Position numbers and translations under genes: made by a program. Shown in pieces: positions 53,363-63,060 of a DNA stretch of 64,000 nt. This stretch comes from Xanthomonas euvesicatoria pv. euvesicatoria (lineage in GTDB: Bacteria; Pseudomonadota; Gammaproteobacteria; Xanthomonadales; Xanthomonadaceae). Position 1 is the first letter of the stretch. Every line of letters begins with the position of its first letter. Location: assembly GCF_020880415.1 (NCBI RefSeq), contig NZ_JAJIUJ010000120.1, positions 62,001 through 126,000 of the forward strand. Direction: 5' to 3'. The notes below the pieces were generated by a model. It was not told where the DNA came from, ran no database searches, and worked only from the letters and a program-made list of their open reading frames with translations.

Positions 53363-55222
53363 CTATTGCACCTGCATAGGGATGCGCACCTCCGAGTGCG
53401 CTTTGTCGGCGGCGGCATCACCGCGCGCAAGCACGCGCAGGCGCGCGCGCAAACGCTCCACATTCGCTTCGCCCTGCTGCAGTCCATTGCGCACGTTGGC
53501 CGGCAATTGCTGGCGTCCAGCCAGCTGCAGCTGTTTCCAGCCATCGACCAACATCGCGCTTTCCTGCGCCACGCGCGCGCTCAGCTGTTGCTGCTCGTCC
53601 GCTTGTGGCAAGCCATACCCCGCGCTGCGCAACAGCACCGCCGGATGACTGAGTTGCGCCTGGCGCGCGAACAGCGCTTGCAGCTGTCCCTGCACCGCCT
53701 CGCGCGCGGCCACGCCCGGTTGCAACAGGCGCTTGAGCGCATCGCGCGCCAGCAATTCCTCTCGACGCAGGGCCGCCTGCTCCAGCAACAATGCCGCTGC
53801 AGTTTCGCGCAGACCGCCGCGATCGAACGATTGCGCCCGCACCTCGGGCGCGGCCTCCAGCCACTGCGCGACGGTTGTTTGCGGCACTGCGATGCCATGC
53901 CGAAGGACGTCGAACATGGCCTGGTAATGCGCTGCCGCCGATTCGAAGTAATAGCCCTGGCGGATGGCTTGTGCAGGGTCGTCCAGCACATGCAGATCGG
54001 CGATGCCGGCACGATGCAATCGTTGCCGCAGACCGCGCGGCGTGATCGAGGACAAGTTCGCTGCAGCCAGACGCGGCACCCCGTCATGCAGCAACTTGTA
54101 GGTTTCCACCGCGCAGTTGTTGCCGATGAAGTAATAGCGCCCGTCGTAACTCCAATGCACCTGCGCGGCGCGCTCGAGCAGGGCCGCGACCTCGTCGGGC
54201 GTCAGGGCCAGCGGCACCGACGACAGGGCGCGCAATTCCACCTTGGTGTATTCGTCCACGACCTGGTTCAACGGCAGCACGAACAGCCGCGACGGGTACG
54301 AACCCGTGAGCCCGCGCCAGCTGGAAATCTGCACATCGCCCACGAACGCGCGGAACGACAGCACGCGGTGGTATTGCAGATCCAGCCGGCATGCGGGGCC
54401 CGGCGCACGGCCGGGTGCGCAGATCACCAGGCGCAACATGCTGTGGCCCCAGCGGCTCATCGGCTGCTCGTTACCCTCGGCAAGCAGATAGTCCACCGCA
54501 TACACGCGTGCCGGATCCAGCGTCAGCAACGACATCGCACCGGCGTCGTTATCGGCCTGCAGATACGGCAGCGCGGCCCCGCAGGGCGTGACACCCTGCG
54601 GCGGACCGATGCGTTGCGCAAACCAGGCCGCAAGCGCAGGGCGCCGGCAGGCGTAGTCGGCGTCCAGCACGTAATGCTCGAGATTGACCGCAACGAACTC
54701 GGCCGGGCTGCGGCGTTCGTATTCGTCCGGGCTGCGGTCGCTGAACCGATTTTCGCTGCGCCCCACCCGCCACGGCCGCACCTGCCAGCCGGCAAGGTCG
54801 CGCAGGCGCCGATCGCGCGACCACGCGCTGCGTGCGCCGCGATCGAACACATGCGCCAGTTCGTGTATGAGCGCTGCCATCGCCGCGCGCGTGGCAGCTG
54901 CGTTTTGATCGGAACGTGCGTCATCGGATTGCGCGCTCCACGCCTGCAGCAGCGCGCGATCGAGCAGGATGCGATTGCCGATTGCACGGCCGTGTACCTG
55001 CGCCGGCAGATCGGTGCGCCATTGCAGCTGGATCGGGGCGGTCATCCGCCGCGTCCAGCCCTGCGGCAATCGCCGTGCGACCGACTGCACCAGCGCGTTG
55101 CTTGCTTCGATCTCCGCCGCAGGCAAATCCGAGCGAACCACCTCGACCAACAATTCAGCCTGCGCCTGCGGTGCGGCCAAGGCGGCCAGCAGCAGCCAGC
55201 CGCACCGCCGGCTCAGACTCAC
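53363..55222 (-). CDS. DUF4105-like exported protein with HExxH motif
   Basis: Protein of 619 residues with a Sec signal peptide (about 1-22, RRCGWLLLAALAAPQAQA). The first part contains HELAHVFDRG near residue 143, the zinc-metalloprotease HExxH pattern. The middle (about 270-450) resembles the DUF4105 domain, with YHRVLSFRAFVGD and a C-terminal region rich in Ala/Gln helices. Function unknown; a periplasmic or surface hydrolase is possible but not shown. The start overlaps the stop of the small secreted protein gene upstream as ATGA. Confidence 0.78.
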   Translation of the reverse strand: MSLSRRCGWLLLAALAAPQAQAELLVEVVRSDLPAAEIEASNALVQSVARRLPQGWTRRMTAPIQLQWRTDLPAQVHGRAIGNRILLDRALLQAWSAQSDDARSDQNAAATRAAMAALIHELAHVFDRGARSAWSRDRRLRDLAGWQVRPWRVGRSENRFSDRSPDEYERRSPAEFVAVNLEHYVLDADYACRRPALAAWFAQRIGPPQGVTPCGAALPYLQADNDAGAMSLLTLDPARVYAVDYLLAEGNEQPMSRWGHSMLRLVICAPGRAPGPACRLDLQYHRVLSFRAFVGDVQISSWRGLTGSYPSRLFVLPLNQVVDEYTKVELRALSSVPLALTPDEVAALLERAAQVHWSYDGRYYFIGNNCAVETYKLLHDGVPRLAAANLSSITPRGLRQRLHRAGIADLHVLDDPAQAIRQGYYFESAAAHYQAMFDVLRHGIAVPQTTVAQWLEAAPEVRAQSFDRGGLRETAAALLLEQAALRREELLARDALKRLLQPGVAAREAVQGQLQALFARQAQLSHPAVLLRSAGYGLPQADEQQQLSARVAQESAMLVDGWKQLQLAGRQQLPANVRNGLQQGEANVERLRARLRVLARGDAAADKAHSEVRIPMQVQ

Positions 55223-55518
55223 CGGGCCAGGATGGACTGCGCCAGCTCCAGGTCGCTGGCCAGCCGCGCCGCGTCGCTACGGCTGCGCAACTGCAGCAAC
55301 GCCGCTTCCAGACGCGCACCGCGGATGACGCCGTCGCTGGCAACAAAACCGGCCGCATCTTCCCGGGCGTCGGCCACCACCTTGTCGTCGCCGGAGCTGC
55401 TGCCGGACGAATTGGACGAGCCAGCCGACGAAGCACCTGCCGACGTACCGGCCAGGCTGGATGCGAACGCTGCCAGCGGCAGCAGCGTCAAAGCGCAGAA
55501 CACGAGGGAGCGCATCAT
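55219..55518 (-). CDS. Small secreted Ser/Gly-rich protein (DUF2388-like)
   Basis: Protein of 99 residues from the first of two adjacent ATGs (55518, 55515). A signal peptide (SLVFCALTLLPLAAFA) precedes a Ser/Gly-rich linker and a helical C-terminus with RGARLEAALLQLRS. This layout resembles the small secreted DUF2388 family seen in Pseudomonas and Xanthomonas. Function unknown. Its stop overlaps the ATG of the DUF4105-like gene by four bases, so the two are translated together. Confidence 0.68.
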   Translation of the reverse strand: MMRSLVFCALTLLPLAAFASSLAGTSAGASSAGSSNSSGSSSGDDKVVADAREDAAGFVASDGVIRGARLEAALLQLRSRSDAARLASDLELAQSILAR

Positions 55519-55552
55519 GGGCTGATCGATTCCGTGTGAAGGTGCGGGAAGA

Positions 55553-56971
55553 CTAACCGGCAGGCGTGTTGGCAGGTGCGTCATGCATCTCGAACAGCTT
55601 GCCGGGATTCAGCAAAAGATGAGGATCGAGCACATGTTTGATGCCGCGCATCAAGGCGATTTCCTCGGCAGAGCGGGTGCTCCACAGATAGGCCTTCTTG
55701 ACCAGGCCGATGCCGTGTTCGGCGGAAATGCTGCCGTCGAAACGCTGCAGGGCCTGCGCCAGCAACTTGGTGACCTGATCGCAGGCCGCAACGAAATCGG
55801 CCTGGCTGGTGCCATCGGGCTTGAGCACGTTGATGTGCAGGTTGCCATCGCCGATGTGCCCGAACCACACCACATCGAAATGCGGATACGCATCGTGCAG
55901 CAACGCCTGGGTTTCGGCCAGGAATGCCGGCATCGCCGAGATGCGCACCGACACGTCGTTCTTGTACGGCGTGTAGCGCGCCAGCGCTTCGGTGATGCCC
56001 TCGCGCAGGCGCCACAGTTGCGCGGCCTGTGCATCGCTCTGGCTGATCACGCCATCGCTGACCCAGCCCTGCTCCATGCAGGTCTCGAAGGCCGCCATCG
56101 CAGCCGCCTCCTGCGCCTCATCGCCTGCGGCGAATTCGGTGACCACGTAATACGGGTGAACCTCAGCGAACGGCGCCTGCGCGCCATGCGCAAGCACATG
56201 TTCCAGCGCGCGATCGGTGAAAAATTCGAACGCCTCCAGGCGCAACTGCGCGCGAAACGCGGCAAACACCTGCATCAGCACTTCGAACGAGGGCAACGCA
56301 AGCAACATCACGTTGCTGGGCGGCGGCGGGTCGGTCAGCCGCAGCGTGGCTTCGACCACGATGCCGAGCGTGCCTTCGGAGCCGATCATCAGATGGCGGA
56401 AGTCGTAGCCGCTGGAATTTTTGACCAGCGCGTTGTTGAGTTCCAGCAACTCGCCGCCACCGGTGACCACCTTCAACCCGGCCACCCATTCGCGCGTATT
56501 GCCGTAGCGGATCACCCGGATGCCGCCGGCATTGGTGGCGATATTGCCGCCGATCGAACACGAACCGCGCGCCGCAAAATCTACGGGGTACACCAGCCCA
56601 TGCTCGCGCGCGGCGTTGTGCACCGCTTCCAGCGGCATGCCGGCCTGCACGGTGAGCGTGCGATCCACTGCGTTGAAATCCAGCGGTTTGTTCAAACGCT
56701 CCAGGCTCAACACCAATTCGCCGTTGGCCGCCACTGCGCCGCCGGACAAGCCCGTGCGCCCGCCCGACGGCACCACCGCCACGCCTTGCGCATTTGCCCA
56801 ACGCACGACCGCCTGCACTTCCTCCACCGAGCCCGGCAAGGCGATCGCGAGTGGGTTCGGCGTCCAGCGGCGTGTCCAGTCGCGCCCGTAATGCTCCAGG
56901 TCGGCCGGGTCGGTCTTCACACGCAACGCAGGCACGGCCTGTTGCAACGAAAGGAGGCGGGGATCGGTCAT
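55553..56971 (-). CDS. FAD-linked D-2-hydroxyacid (D-2-hydroxyglutarate) dehydrogenase
   Basis: Flavoprotein of 472 residues with an FAD-binding domain (PSGGRTGLSGG, GSCSIGGNIATNAGG, GSEGTLG) and a C-terminal FAD-oxidase domain (GHIGDGNLHINV, SAEHGIG, NPGKLF). It belongs to the D-lactate/D-2-hydroxyglutarate dehydrogenase group. Because serA, which can make D-2-hydroxyglutarate as a by-product, is divergently encoded 207 bases away, D-2-hydroxyglutarate is the most likely substrate (inference). The start at 56971 (MTDPRLLSLQ) is preferred; the much longer open frame upstream overlaps serA and is a shadow. Confidence 0.88.
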   Translation of the reverse strand: MTDPRLLSLQQAVPALRVKTDPADLEHYGRDWTRRWTPNPLAIALPGSVEEVQAVVRWANAQGVAVVPSGGRTGLSGGAVAANGELVLSLERLNKPLDFNAVDRTLTVQAGMPLEAVHNAAREHGLVYPVDFAARGSCSIGGNIATNAGGIRVIRYGNTREWVAGLKVVTGGGELLELNNALVKNSSGYDFRHLMIGSEGTLGIVVEATLRLTDPPPPSNVMLLALPSFEVLMQVFAAFRAQLRLEAFEFFTDRALEHVLAHGAQAPFAEVHPYYVVTEFAAGDEAQEAAAMAAFETCMEQGWVSDGVISQSDAQAAQLWRLREGITEALARYTPYKNDVSVRISAMPAFLAETQALLHDAYPHFDVVWFGHIGDGNLHINVLKPDGTSQADFVAACDQVTKLLAQALQRFDGSISAEHGIGLVKKAYLWSTRSAEEIALMRGIKHVLDPHLLLNPGKLFEMHDAPANTPAG

Positions 56972-57178
56972 GGCACGCGGCGCTGCGGTAGGAACCGCAC
57001 AGCGTGCCAGCGCCGGCCTGCCTCGTCCAGCCGGCGCACTCACGGCCGACGCAGCGTTGGATTCAGCTGAAACCGTTGCGCCGCAAGGGCTTCGCCGGTG
57101 CGAACAGCGCATCGCGGCCACCCAATCGCGCACCCCATCTGGCATAGTTGCCGGCCCGATTGCTGCATTGCGTTCCCC

Positions 57179-58420
57179 ATGTCGCCGAAGAAAACCTCGT
57201 TTCCCAAGCAGGACATCCGCGTGCTGTTGCTGGAAGGCATCAGCCCGACCGCCGTGGACGTGTTCCGCGCCGCCGGCTACTCGCAGATCGAACTGCACGC
57301 CAAATCGCTGCCGGAAGACGAGTTGATCGCCCGCATCTCCGACGCGCATATCGTCGGTATCCGCTCGCGCACGCAGCTGAGCGCCGAGGTGCTGGCGCAT
57401 GCCAAGCGCCTGATCGCAGTCGGCTGCTTCTGCATCGGTACCAACCAGGTGGACCTGGACGCGGCCGAGCTGGCCGGCATCCCGGTGTTCAACGCGCCCT
57501 ACTCCAATACCCGCAGCGTGGCCGAACTGGTCATCGCCGAAGCGATCCTGTTGCTGCGTGGCATTCCGCAGAAGAACGCGCAATGCCATCGCGGCGGCTG
57601 GTCCAAGTCGGCCGCCGGCAGCCACGAAACGCGCGGCAAGGTGCTGGGCATCGTCGGCTACGGGCATATCGGCACCCAGGTCGGCGTGCTGGCCGAAGCG
57701 TTGGGCATGCAGGTGATCTTCCACGATATCGAAACCAAGTTGTCGTTGGGCAACGCACGCGCGGCCATCGACCTGGACGAGCTGCTGGCGCGCTCGGACG
57801 TGGTCACCTTGCACGTGCCGGAAACCCCGTCGACCAAGGACATGATCGGCGCAGCCGAAATCGCCCGCATGAAGCCTGGCGCGCACCTGATCAACGCCTC
57901 GCGCGGCACCGTCATCGACATCGACGCGCTGGATGCGGCGCTCACCTCCGGCCACATCGGCGGCGCGGCGGTGGATGTCTTTCCGATCGAGCCCAAGGGC
58001 AATGGCGATGCGTTCGAATCGCCGCTCACCGCGCACGACAATGTGATCCTGACCCCGCACGTGGGCGGCAGCACGCTGGAGGCGCAGGACAACATCGGGA
58101 TCGAGGTCGCCGCCAAACTGGTGCGCTATAGCGACAATGGCAGCACCTTGTCGGCAGTGAACTTTCCGGAGGTCACCCTGCCCGAGCACGCTGAAAGCCT
58201 GCGGTTGTTGCATATCCATCGCAATGTGCCGGGCGTGCTGTCGCAGATCAACGAATTGTTCTCGCGCCATAACGTCAACATCGACGGCCAGTTCCTGCGC
58301 ACCGACCCCAAGGTGGGCTATGTGGTCATCGATGTCAGCGCCAGCGAGGAGCTTGCCGGCGTGCTGAAGGACGAGCTGGGACAGATCACCGGCACCTTGC
58401 GGACGCGGGTCCTGTATTGA
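57179..58420 (+). CDS. serA: D-3-phosphoglycerate dehydrogenase
   Basis: NAD-dependent enzyme of 413 residues starting serine synthesis. The dinucleotide motif GIVGYGHIGTQVG is near residue 158, the catalytic Arg/Glu/His are in NASRGTVID, FPIEP and TPHVGGST, and a C-terminal ACT domain (about 335-413) likely binds serine for feedback. Length matches E. coli SerA. The start MSPKKTSFPK at 57179 is the natural N-terminus. It is divergent from the D-2-hydroxyacid dehydrogenase gene. Confidence 0.96.
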   Translation: MSPKKTSFPKQDIRVLLLEGISPTAVDVFRAAGYSQIELHAKSLPEDELIARISDAHIVGIRSRTQLSAEVLAHAKRLIAVGCFCIGTNQVDLDAAELAGIPVFNAPYSNTRSVAELVIAEAILLLRGIPQKNAQCHRGGWSKSAAGSHETRGKVLGIVGYGHIGTQVGVLAEALGMQVIFHDIETKLSLGNARAAIDLDELLARSDVVTLHVPETPSTKDMIGAAEIARMKPGAHLINASRGTVIDIDALDAALTSGHIGGAAVDVFPIEPKGNGDAFESPLTAHDNVILTPHVGGSTLEAQDNIGIEVAAKLVRYSDNGSTLSAVNFPEVTLPEHAESLRLLHIHRNVPGVLSQINELFSRHNVNIDGQFLRTDPKVGYVVIDVSASEELAGVLKDELGQITGTLRTRVLY

Positions 58421-58421
58421 G

Positions 58422-58581
58422 CGGGATTTGGGAATCGGGATTCGGCATTGGTAACAGCGGTTCGCCGCAGCCGGTGGGTTCATCGGTCCAACCACGCTGT
58501 GGGAGCAGACATGGCCCGCTGGGTGGATCGGCGCCGGCCCACTGCTTCTGCCAATCCCGAATCCCGAATCACCACTCCCGG
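58422..58581. repeat. Second copy of the GGGAATCGGG inverted repeat
   Basis: The left arm 58422-58444 (GGGATTTGGGAATCGGGATT) and right arm 58551-58581 (ending CACCACTCCCGG) are inverted relatives of the 52091-52189 repeat, separated by about 105 bases. The right arm covers the last codons and the stop of the Nudix gene. The 148 bases between serA and the Nudix stop hold nothing else I can name. Confidence 0.65.
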
Positions 58582-59168
58582 CTCTCCAGCCACTTTTCCG
58601 CCATCCGCCGCAGCGATGGATCGAGCTCGGGATCGGCAAGCAGCTCGGCGATCGGGCGCCAGGCCAGCGCCAGCGATTCTTCGCTGACCTTGAACGCCTC
58701 GTGCGCACCGGCCAGCACCACGTAACGCGCATCGAAGTGCCAATGCCCGGCCACGTCGCCGCGCGCCGGAATCCAGTGACGGTCCAGATCGAACAACTCT
58801 CCGTCGGCCAGCCGCAAGCCGACGAGTCCGGATTCCTCCTCCGCTTCACGTAATGCCACCTGCGCCAGATCGCGGTCGCCATCGGCGTGCCCGCCCAGCT
58901 GCAGCCAACGCTGCAGCTTGCGGTGATGGGTCAGCAAGGTGCGTGTGCCGTCGGCGCTAACCACCCACGCCGAGCCAGTGAAATGACCTTCGACACGCTC
59001 GCGCACGAACGGATCGGTGGCATCGTCCAGCAATTGCACGAACTGCTCGGCCAGCGCGGCCTCCTCCGGCCAACGCAGGCGGTACGCCGCCAATTGCTGC
59101 TGCAGGGTTGCAACCACCATCTGTCGTTCTCGGTCGCCCGGTGCGGGCCAGGCGGCCATTATCGCCAT
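58569..59168 (-). CDS. Nudix hydrolase
   Basis: Protein of 199 residues with a Nudix box in GGHADGDRDLAQVALREAEE, ending EESGL. The REAEEESGL core is intact, but the first conserved Glu of GX5EX7REUXEEXGU is replaced by Arg. It likely hydrolyses a nucleoside-diphosphate derivative; the substrate is unknown. The N-terminal half (about 1-75) is helical and outside the Nudix core. Starts at 59168 or 59159 are possible. The last residues and stop fall inside a dispersed repeat. Confidence 0.83.
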   Translation of the reverse strand: MAIMAAWPAPGDRERQMVVATLQQQLAAYRLRWPEEAALAEQFVQLLDDATDPFVRERVEGHFTGSAWVVSADGTRTLLTHHRKLQRWLQLGGHADGDRDLAQVALREAEEESGLVGLRLADGELFDLDRHWIPARGDVAGHWHFDARYVVLAGAHEAFKVSEESLALAWRPIAELLADPELDPSLRRMAEKWLESREW

Positions 59169-59302
59169 TCATGCTGCGTACGCGCTTGTCGTGAGCGTGT
59201 AGCTTTGGCAAGGTAGGCCGCTTGCCTGTCCCACCGGGATGCGGCGCACCAATTCGTCCGGGCGCCCGCGCCTTCAAGCTTTGCCACTTAGGGATGTACC
59301 GA

Positions 59303-60775
59303 ATGCTGAAGTCTCTGTTGAGGGTCAAATCGATCGAGCCCGCTGGCCACGTCGATGCAGGCGAACCGGTCGAAGGCAGCCTGCAAGGCGAAGCGACGCT
59401 GCAACGGACCCTCACAGCCAAGCACCTGATCATGCTCGGTATCGGCGCGGTGATCGGCGCCGGCATCTTCGTGCTGACCGGCCAGGCCGCGGCCAATCAC
59501 GCCGGCCCGGCGGTGATGCTGTCGTTCGTGTTCGCCGGTATCGCCTGCGCCTTCGCCGGCCTGTGCTACGCCGAATTCGCCGCGATGATGCCGGTCTCCG
59601 GCAGCGCCTATTCGTATTCATACGCCACGCTCGGCGAAGGCATCGCCTGGTTCATCGGCTGGTGTCTGGTGCTGGAATACCTGTTCGCCGGGTCCAGCGT
59701 TGCCGTCGGCTGGTCTGCCTACCTGATCAGCTTCATCACCGGCACCCTGGGGTTGCCGTTCCCCGCAGAGTTGGCGGGTGCGCCGCTGGCCTGGGACGGC
59801 CACGGCTTTGTCAGCTCCGGGAATCTGGTCAACCTGCCGGCCGTGCTGATCGTCGCGGCGGTGAGCATCCTGTGCTACGTCGGCGTCACCCAGTCGGCGT
59901 TCGCCAACGCGATCGTGGTGGCGATCAAGGTCGTGGTGATCTGCCTGTTCGTGGGCTTTGGCATTTCCTATATCGACCCGGCGAACTGGCACCCCTTCAT
60001 CCCGGAAAACACCGGCCCTGGCCAGTTCGGCTGGGACGGGGTGTTTCGCGCCGCGTCCATCGTGTTCTTCTCCTACATCGGCTTCGACGCGGTTTCCACC
60101 TCGGCCGGCGAAACCAAGGATCCGCAGAAGAACATGCCGATCGGCATCCTGGTGTCGTTGGCCATCTGCACCGTCATCTACATCATCGTCTGCGCGGTGC
60201 TGACCGGCCTGCTGCCCTATACCCAGCTCGGCACCGCCAAGCCGGTGGCCACCGCGCTGGAAGCCCACCCGCAACTGACCTGGCTCAAGACCGCGGTGGA
60301 AATCGGTGCCATTGCCGGCTTGTCGTCGGTGGTGCTGGTGATGCTGATGGCGCAGCCGCGCATCTTCTACACCATGGCCAAGGATGGGCTGATGCCCAAG
60401 CTGTTCGGCAAGGTGCACCCGAAATTCCGCACGCCTTACGTCGGCACGCTGTTCGTGGGCGTGGTCGCCGCGCTGCTGGCCGGGGTGATCCCGTTGAACG
60501 TGCTGGGCGAACTCGTCTCGATGGGTACCCTGCTCGCCTTCGCCACGGTCTGCGCCGGCGTGCTGGTGCTGCGCTTCACCAAGCCCGACCTGCCGCGCCC
60601 GTTCCGGGTGCCGCTGGCGATGGTGATCTGCCCCCTGGGCGCGTTGGCCTGTCTGTTCCTGTTCTTCCAGGCCTTCCAGGAACACTGGAAGGTGTTCGTG
60701 GGCTGGACCGTGATTGGCCTGGCGATCTACTTCGGCTACGGCATCCACCACAGTCGCCTCGCGAAACGGGCCTAA
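59303..60775 (+). CDS. Amino-acid permease, APC superfamily
   Basis: Inner-membrane transporter of 490 residues with about twelve helices. The conserved first-helix motif GIGAVIGAGIFVLTGQAAA and the NAIVVAIKVVVI segment mark the cationic amino-acid transporter type. The start at 59303 (MLKSLLRVKS) has AGGG nine bases upstream; an ATG at 59294 is the alternative. It is paired with a closely similar permease gene 76 bases downstream, separated by a terminator. The actual substrate is unknown. Confidence 0.88.
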   Translation: MLKSLLRVKSIEPAGHVDAGEPVEGSLQGEATLQRTLTAKHLIMLGIGAVIGAGIFVLTGQAAANHAGPAVMLSFVFAGIACAFAGLCYAEFAAMMPVSGSAYSYSYATLGEGIAWFIGWCLVLEYLFAGSSVAVGWSAYLISFITGTLGLPFPAELAGAPLAWDGHGFVSSGNLVNLPAVLIVAAVSILCYVGVTQSAFANAIVVAIKVVVICLFVGFGISYIDPANWHPFIPENTGPGQFGWDGVFRAASIVFFSYIGFDAVSTSAGETKDPQKNMPIGILVSLAICTVIYIIVCAVLTGLLPYTQLGTAKPVATALEAHPQLTWLKTAVEIGAIAGLSSVVLVMLMAQPRIFYTMAKDGLMPKLFGKVHPKFRTPYVGTLFVGVVAALLAGVIPLNVLGELVSMGTLLAFATVCAGVLVLRFTKPDLPRPFRVPLAMVICPLGALACLFLFFQAFQEHWKVFVGWTVIGLAIYFGYGIHHSRLAKRA

Positions 60776-60784
60776 GCTTCTCTC

Positions 60785-60815
60785 AAGACCGGCGCGCGAC
60801 GCCGGTCTTCTTGTT
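60785..60815 (+). terminator. Terminator between the two permease genes
   Basis: AAGACCGGCG and CGCCGGTCTT form a perfect 10-bp stem with a 5-base loop, followed by CTTGTT. It starts nine bases after the stop of the first permease. Confidence 0.75.
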
Positions 60816-60851
60816 CAATGACCGCGCGTAGCGCCAAGCCGGAACCGCTTC

Positions 60852-62282
60852 ATGTTCAAACAACTTTGGGCCACCAAACACCCGCACGCCAGCCATGAGG
60901 CGGCCGACGGGCTGGGCCTGCAACGCGCGCTTGGCCCCTGGGGGCTGACCGCCCTGGGAATCGGCGCGGTGATCGGCGGCGGCATCTTCGTCATCACCGG
61001 CCAGGCGGCGGCCGACCATGCCGGCCCGGCGATCATGCTCTCGTTCGTGCTCGCAGCGGTGTGCTGTGCGTTCTGTGCGATGGCCTACGCCGAATTCGCT
61101 GCGATGGTGCCGGTCTCCGGCAGCGCCTACACCTACACCTACGCCACCTTCGGCGAGCTGGCCGCGTGGCTCATCGGCTGGATGCTGGTGCTGGAATACG
61201 GCGTGTCTGCCTCGGCAGTGGCGGTCAGCTGGACCGGCTACTTCTTGAGCCTGCTCGAGCATTTCGACATCCACCTGCCGGCCGCATTCGTCAGCGCGCC
61301 GCTGGACGGCAAATTGCAACCCACCGGGGCGATCGCCAACCTGCCGGCGGCCGGGATCGTGCTGCTGCTGACATGGCTGTGCTATGTCGGCATCCGCAAG
61401 TCGTCGGCAATGAACATGGCCATGGTGATCCTCAAGACGGGCTTGATCCTGCTGGTGATCGCGGTAGGCTGGAAATACGTGGACACCTCCAACTGGCACC
61501 CGTTCATCCCGGCCAACGAAGGCCCGGGCAAGTACGGCATGGAAGGCGTGCTGCGCGGCGCAGCGATGGTGTTCTTCGCCTATATCGGCTTCGAAGCGGT
61601 GTCGGTGGCGGCGCAGGAATCGCATCGCCCGCAACGCGACCTGCCGATCGGCATGATCCTGTCGCTGGTGATCTGCACCGTGCTCTACATCGCGATGGCG
61701 GCGGTCATGACCGGCTTGGTGCCGTACACCCTGCTCGGCACCGACGAGCCGGTGGTGACCGCGGTGGCGGCGCATTCGCAGCTGGCCTGGTTGCGCGTGG
61801 TCGTGGAAGTGGGCGCGTTGATCGGGCTGTCGTCGGTGGTGCTGGTGATGATCATCGGGCAGCCGCGCATCTTCATGATCATTGCGCGCGATGGCCTGCT
61901 GCCCTCGATCTTCACCCGCATCCACCCCAAGTACCGCACCCCGCATGTCAATACCGTCATCACCGGTGTCGGCATCGCACTGCTGGCAGCGGTGTTCCCG
62001 CTGGATGTGCTGGGCGAACTGACGTCGATGGGCACGCTGATCGCCTTCGCGGCGGTCTGCGCCGGCGTGCTGATCCTGCGTCGCACGCACCCGGAACTGC
62101 CGCGTCCGTTCCGCATGCCGGCCGCCTGGCTGATCTGCAGCGCCGGCGTGTTGAGCTGCCTTGCGCTGCTATCGGCGATGACGCTGCACAACTGGATGCT
62201 GATGGGCCTGTGGACGCTGGTCGGGCTGGTGATCTACTTCGGCTATGGGTATCGCCACAGCCGTCTGCGCGACGGCCGCTGA
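60852..62282 (+). CDS. Amino-acid permease, APC superfamily
   Basis: Transporter of 476 residues, about twelve helices, closely similar to its upstream neighbour along the whole length (GIGAVIGGGIFVITGQAAADHAGPA against GIGAVIGAGIFVLTGQAAANHAGPA), so the pair arose by tandem duplication. Each has its own ribosome-binding region; the terminator between them suggests partly separate expression. The N-terminal tail before the first helix differs clearly (WATKHPHASHEAADG). Substrate unknown; cationic amino acids are the family default. Confidence 0.88.
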   Translation: MFKQLWATKHPHASHEAADGLGLQRALGPWGLTALGIGAVIGGGIFVITGQAAADHAGPAIMLSFVLAAVCCAFCAMAYAEFAAMVPVSGSAYTYTYATFGELAAWLIGWMLVLEYGVSASAVAVSWTGYFLSLLEHFDIHLPAAFVSAPLDGKLQPTGAIANLPAAGIVLLLTWLCYVGIRKSSAMNMAMVILKTGLILLVIAVGWKYVDTSNWHPFIPANEGPGKYGMEGVLRGAAMVFFAYIGFEAVSVAAQESHRPQRDLPIGMILSLVICTVLYIAMAAVMTGLVPYTLLGTDEPVVTAVAAHSQLAWLRVVVEVGALIGLSSVVLVMIIGQPRIFMIIARDGLLPSIFTRIHPKYRTPHVNTVITGVGIALLAAVFPLDVLGELTSMGTLIAFAAVCAGVLILRRTHPELPRPFRMPAAWLICSAGVLSCLALLSAMTLHNWMLMGLWTLVGLVIYFGYGYRHSRLRDGR

Positions 62283-62371
62283 GCCCACGCATGATCGGGC
62301 GTCTGGCGCGGCAGGACGATGCCTGCTGCGCTGCACCTGCCCATGCACCGGGGGCGCAGTAGAATAGGTCC

Positions 62372-63025
62372 ATGAATGCGACCACTGCCCCCCTGCCCTA
62401 CAGCACCACGCGTCTGCACGAGCTGGCGCACCTGCTGATCGCCAATATCCGCGAGCTGGCCCATGCCGGCTGGACGCCTGCGACCAGCAGCAATTTCTCC
62501 CACCGTCTGGACGAACAGCACGCGGCCATCACCGTCTCCGGCCGCGACAAGGGTCGCCTGGTCGAAGAAAACATCATGGTGGTGGACTTCGATGGCCTGG
62601 CCGTCGGCCGCCCGTTGCGCCCGTCTGCCGAAACCCTGCTGCACACCCAGCTGTATCGCCGGTTTCCGGAGATCGGTTGCGTGCTGCATACGCACTCGCC
62701 GGTGCAGACGATTGCCTCCCGCCTGTATGCAGGCAGCGGTGTGATTCGGCTCGAAGGCTACGAATTGCTCAAGGCCTTCGATGGCAACACCACCCACGAA
62801 ACCGCAGTGGAAGTGCCGGTGTTCGCCAATACCCAGGACATGCAGGTGCTGGCCGCGCAGGTCGATGCCTTGCTGGACAAACAGAGCATGTGGGGGTATC
62901 TCATCGAAGGACACGGCCTGTATGCCTGGGGCCGCAACATGGCCGAGGCACGTCGTCATCTGGAAGCGTTCGAATTCCTGCTGCATTGCGAACTCGAACT
63001 GCTGAAACTGCGCGGCACGCGCTGA
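62372..63025 (+). CDS. mtnB: Methylthioribulose-1-phosphate dehydratase
   Basis: Class II aldolase-type zinc enzyme of 217 residues in the methionine salvage pathway, dehydrating 5-methylthioribulose-1-phosphate. Metal-binding histidines are in LHTHSPVQT and EGHGLYAWG, and the N-terminal [15 protein letters not shown] matches the family. It is followed 35 bases later by mtnD and then mtnC, so the three form an operon. Confidence 0.95.
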   Translation: MNATTAPLPYSTTRLHELAHLLIANIRELAHAGWTPATSSNFSHRLDEQHAAITVSGRDKGRLVEENIMVVDFDGLAVGRPLRPSAETLLHTQLYRRFPEIGCVLHTHSPVQTIASRLYAGSGVIRLEGYELLKAFDGNTTHETAVEVPVFANTQDMQVLAAQVDALLDKQSMWGYLIEGHGLYAWGRNMAEARRHLEAFEFLLHCELELLKLRGTR

Positions 63026-63060
63026 GTACTGTCCGTCCCCCATTCGTGAGCCAGACCGCC

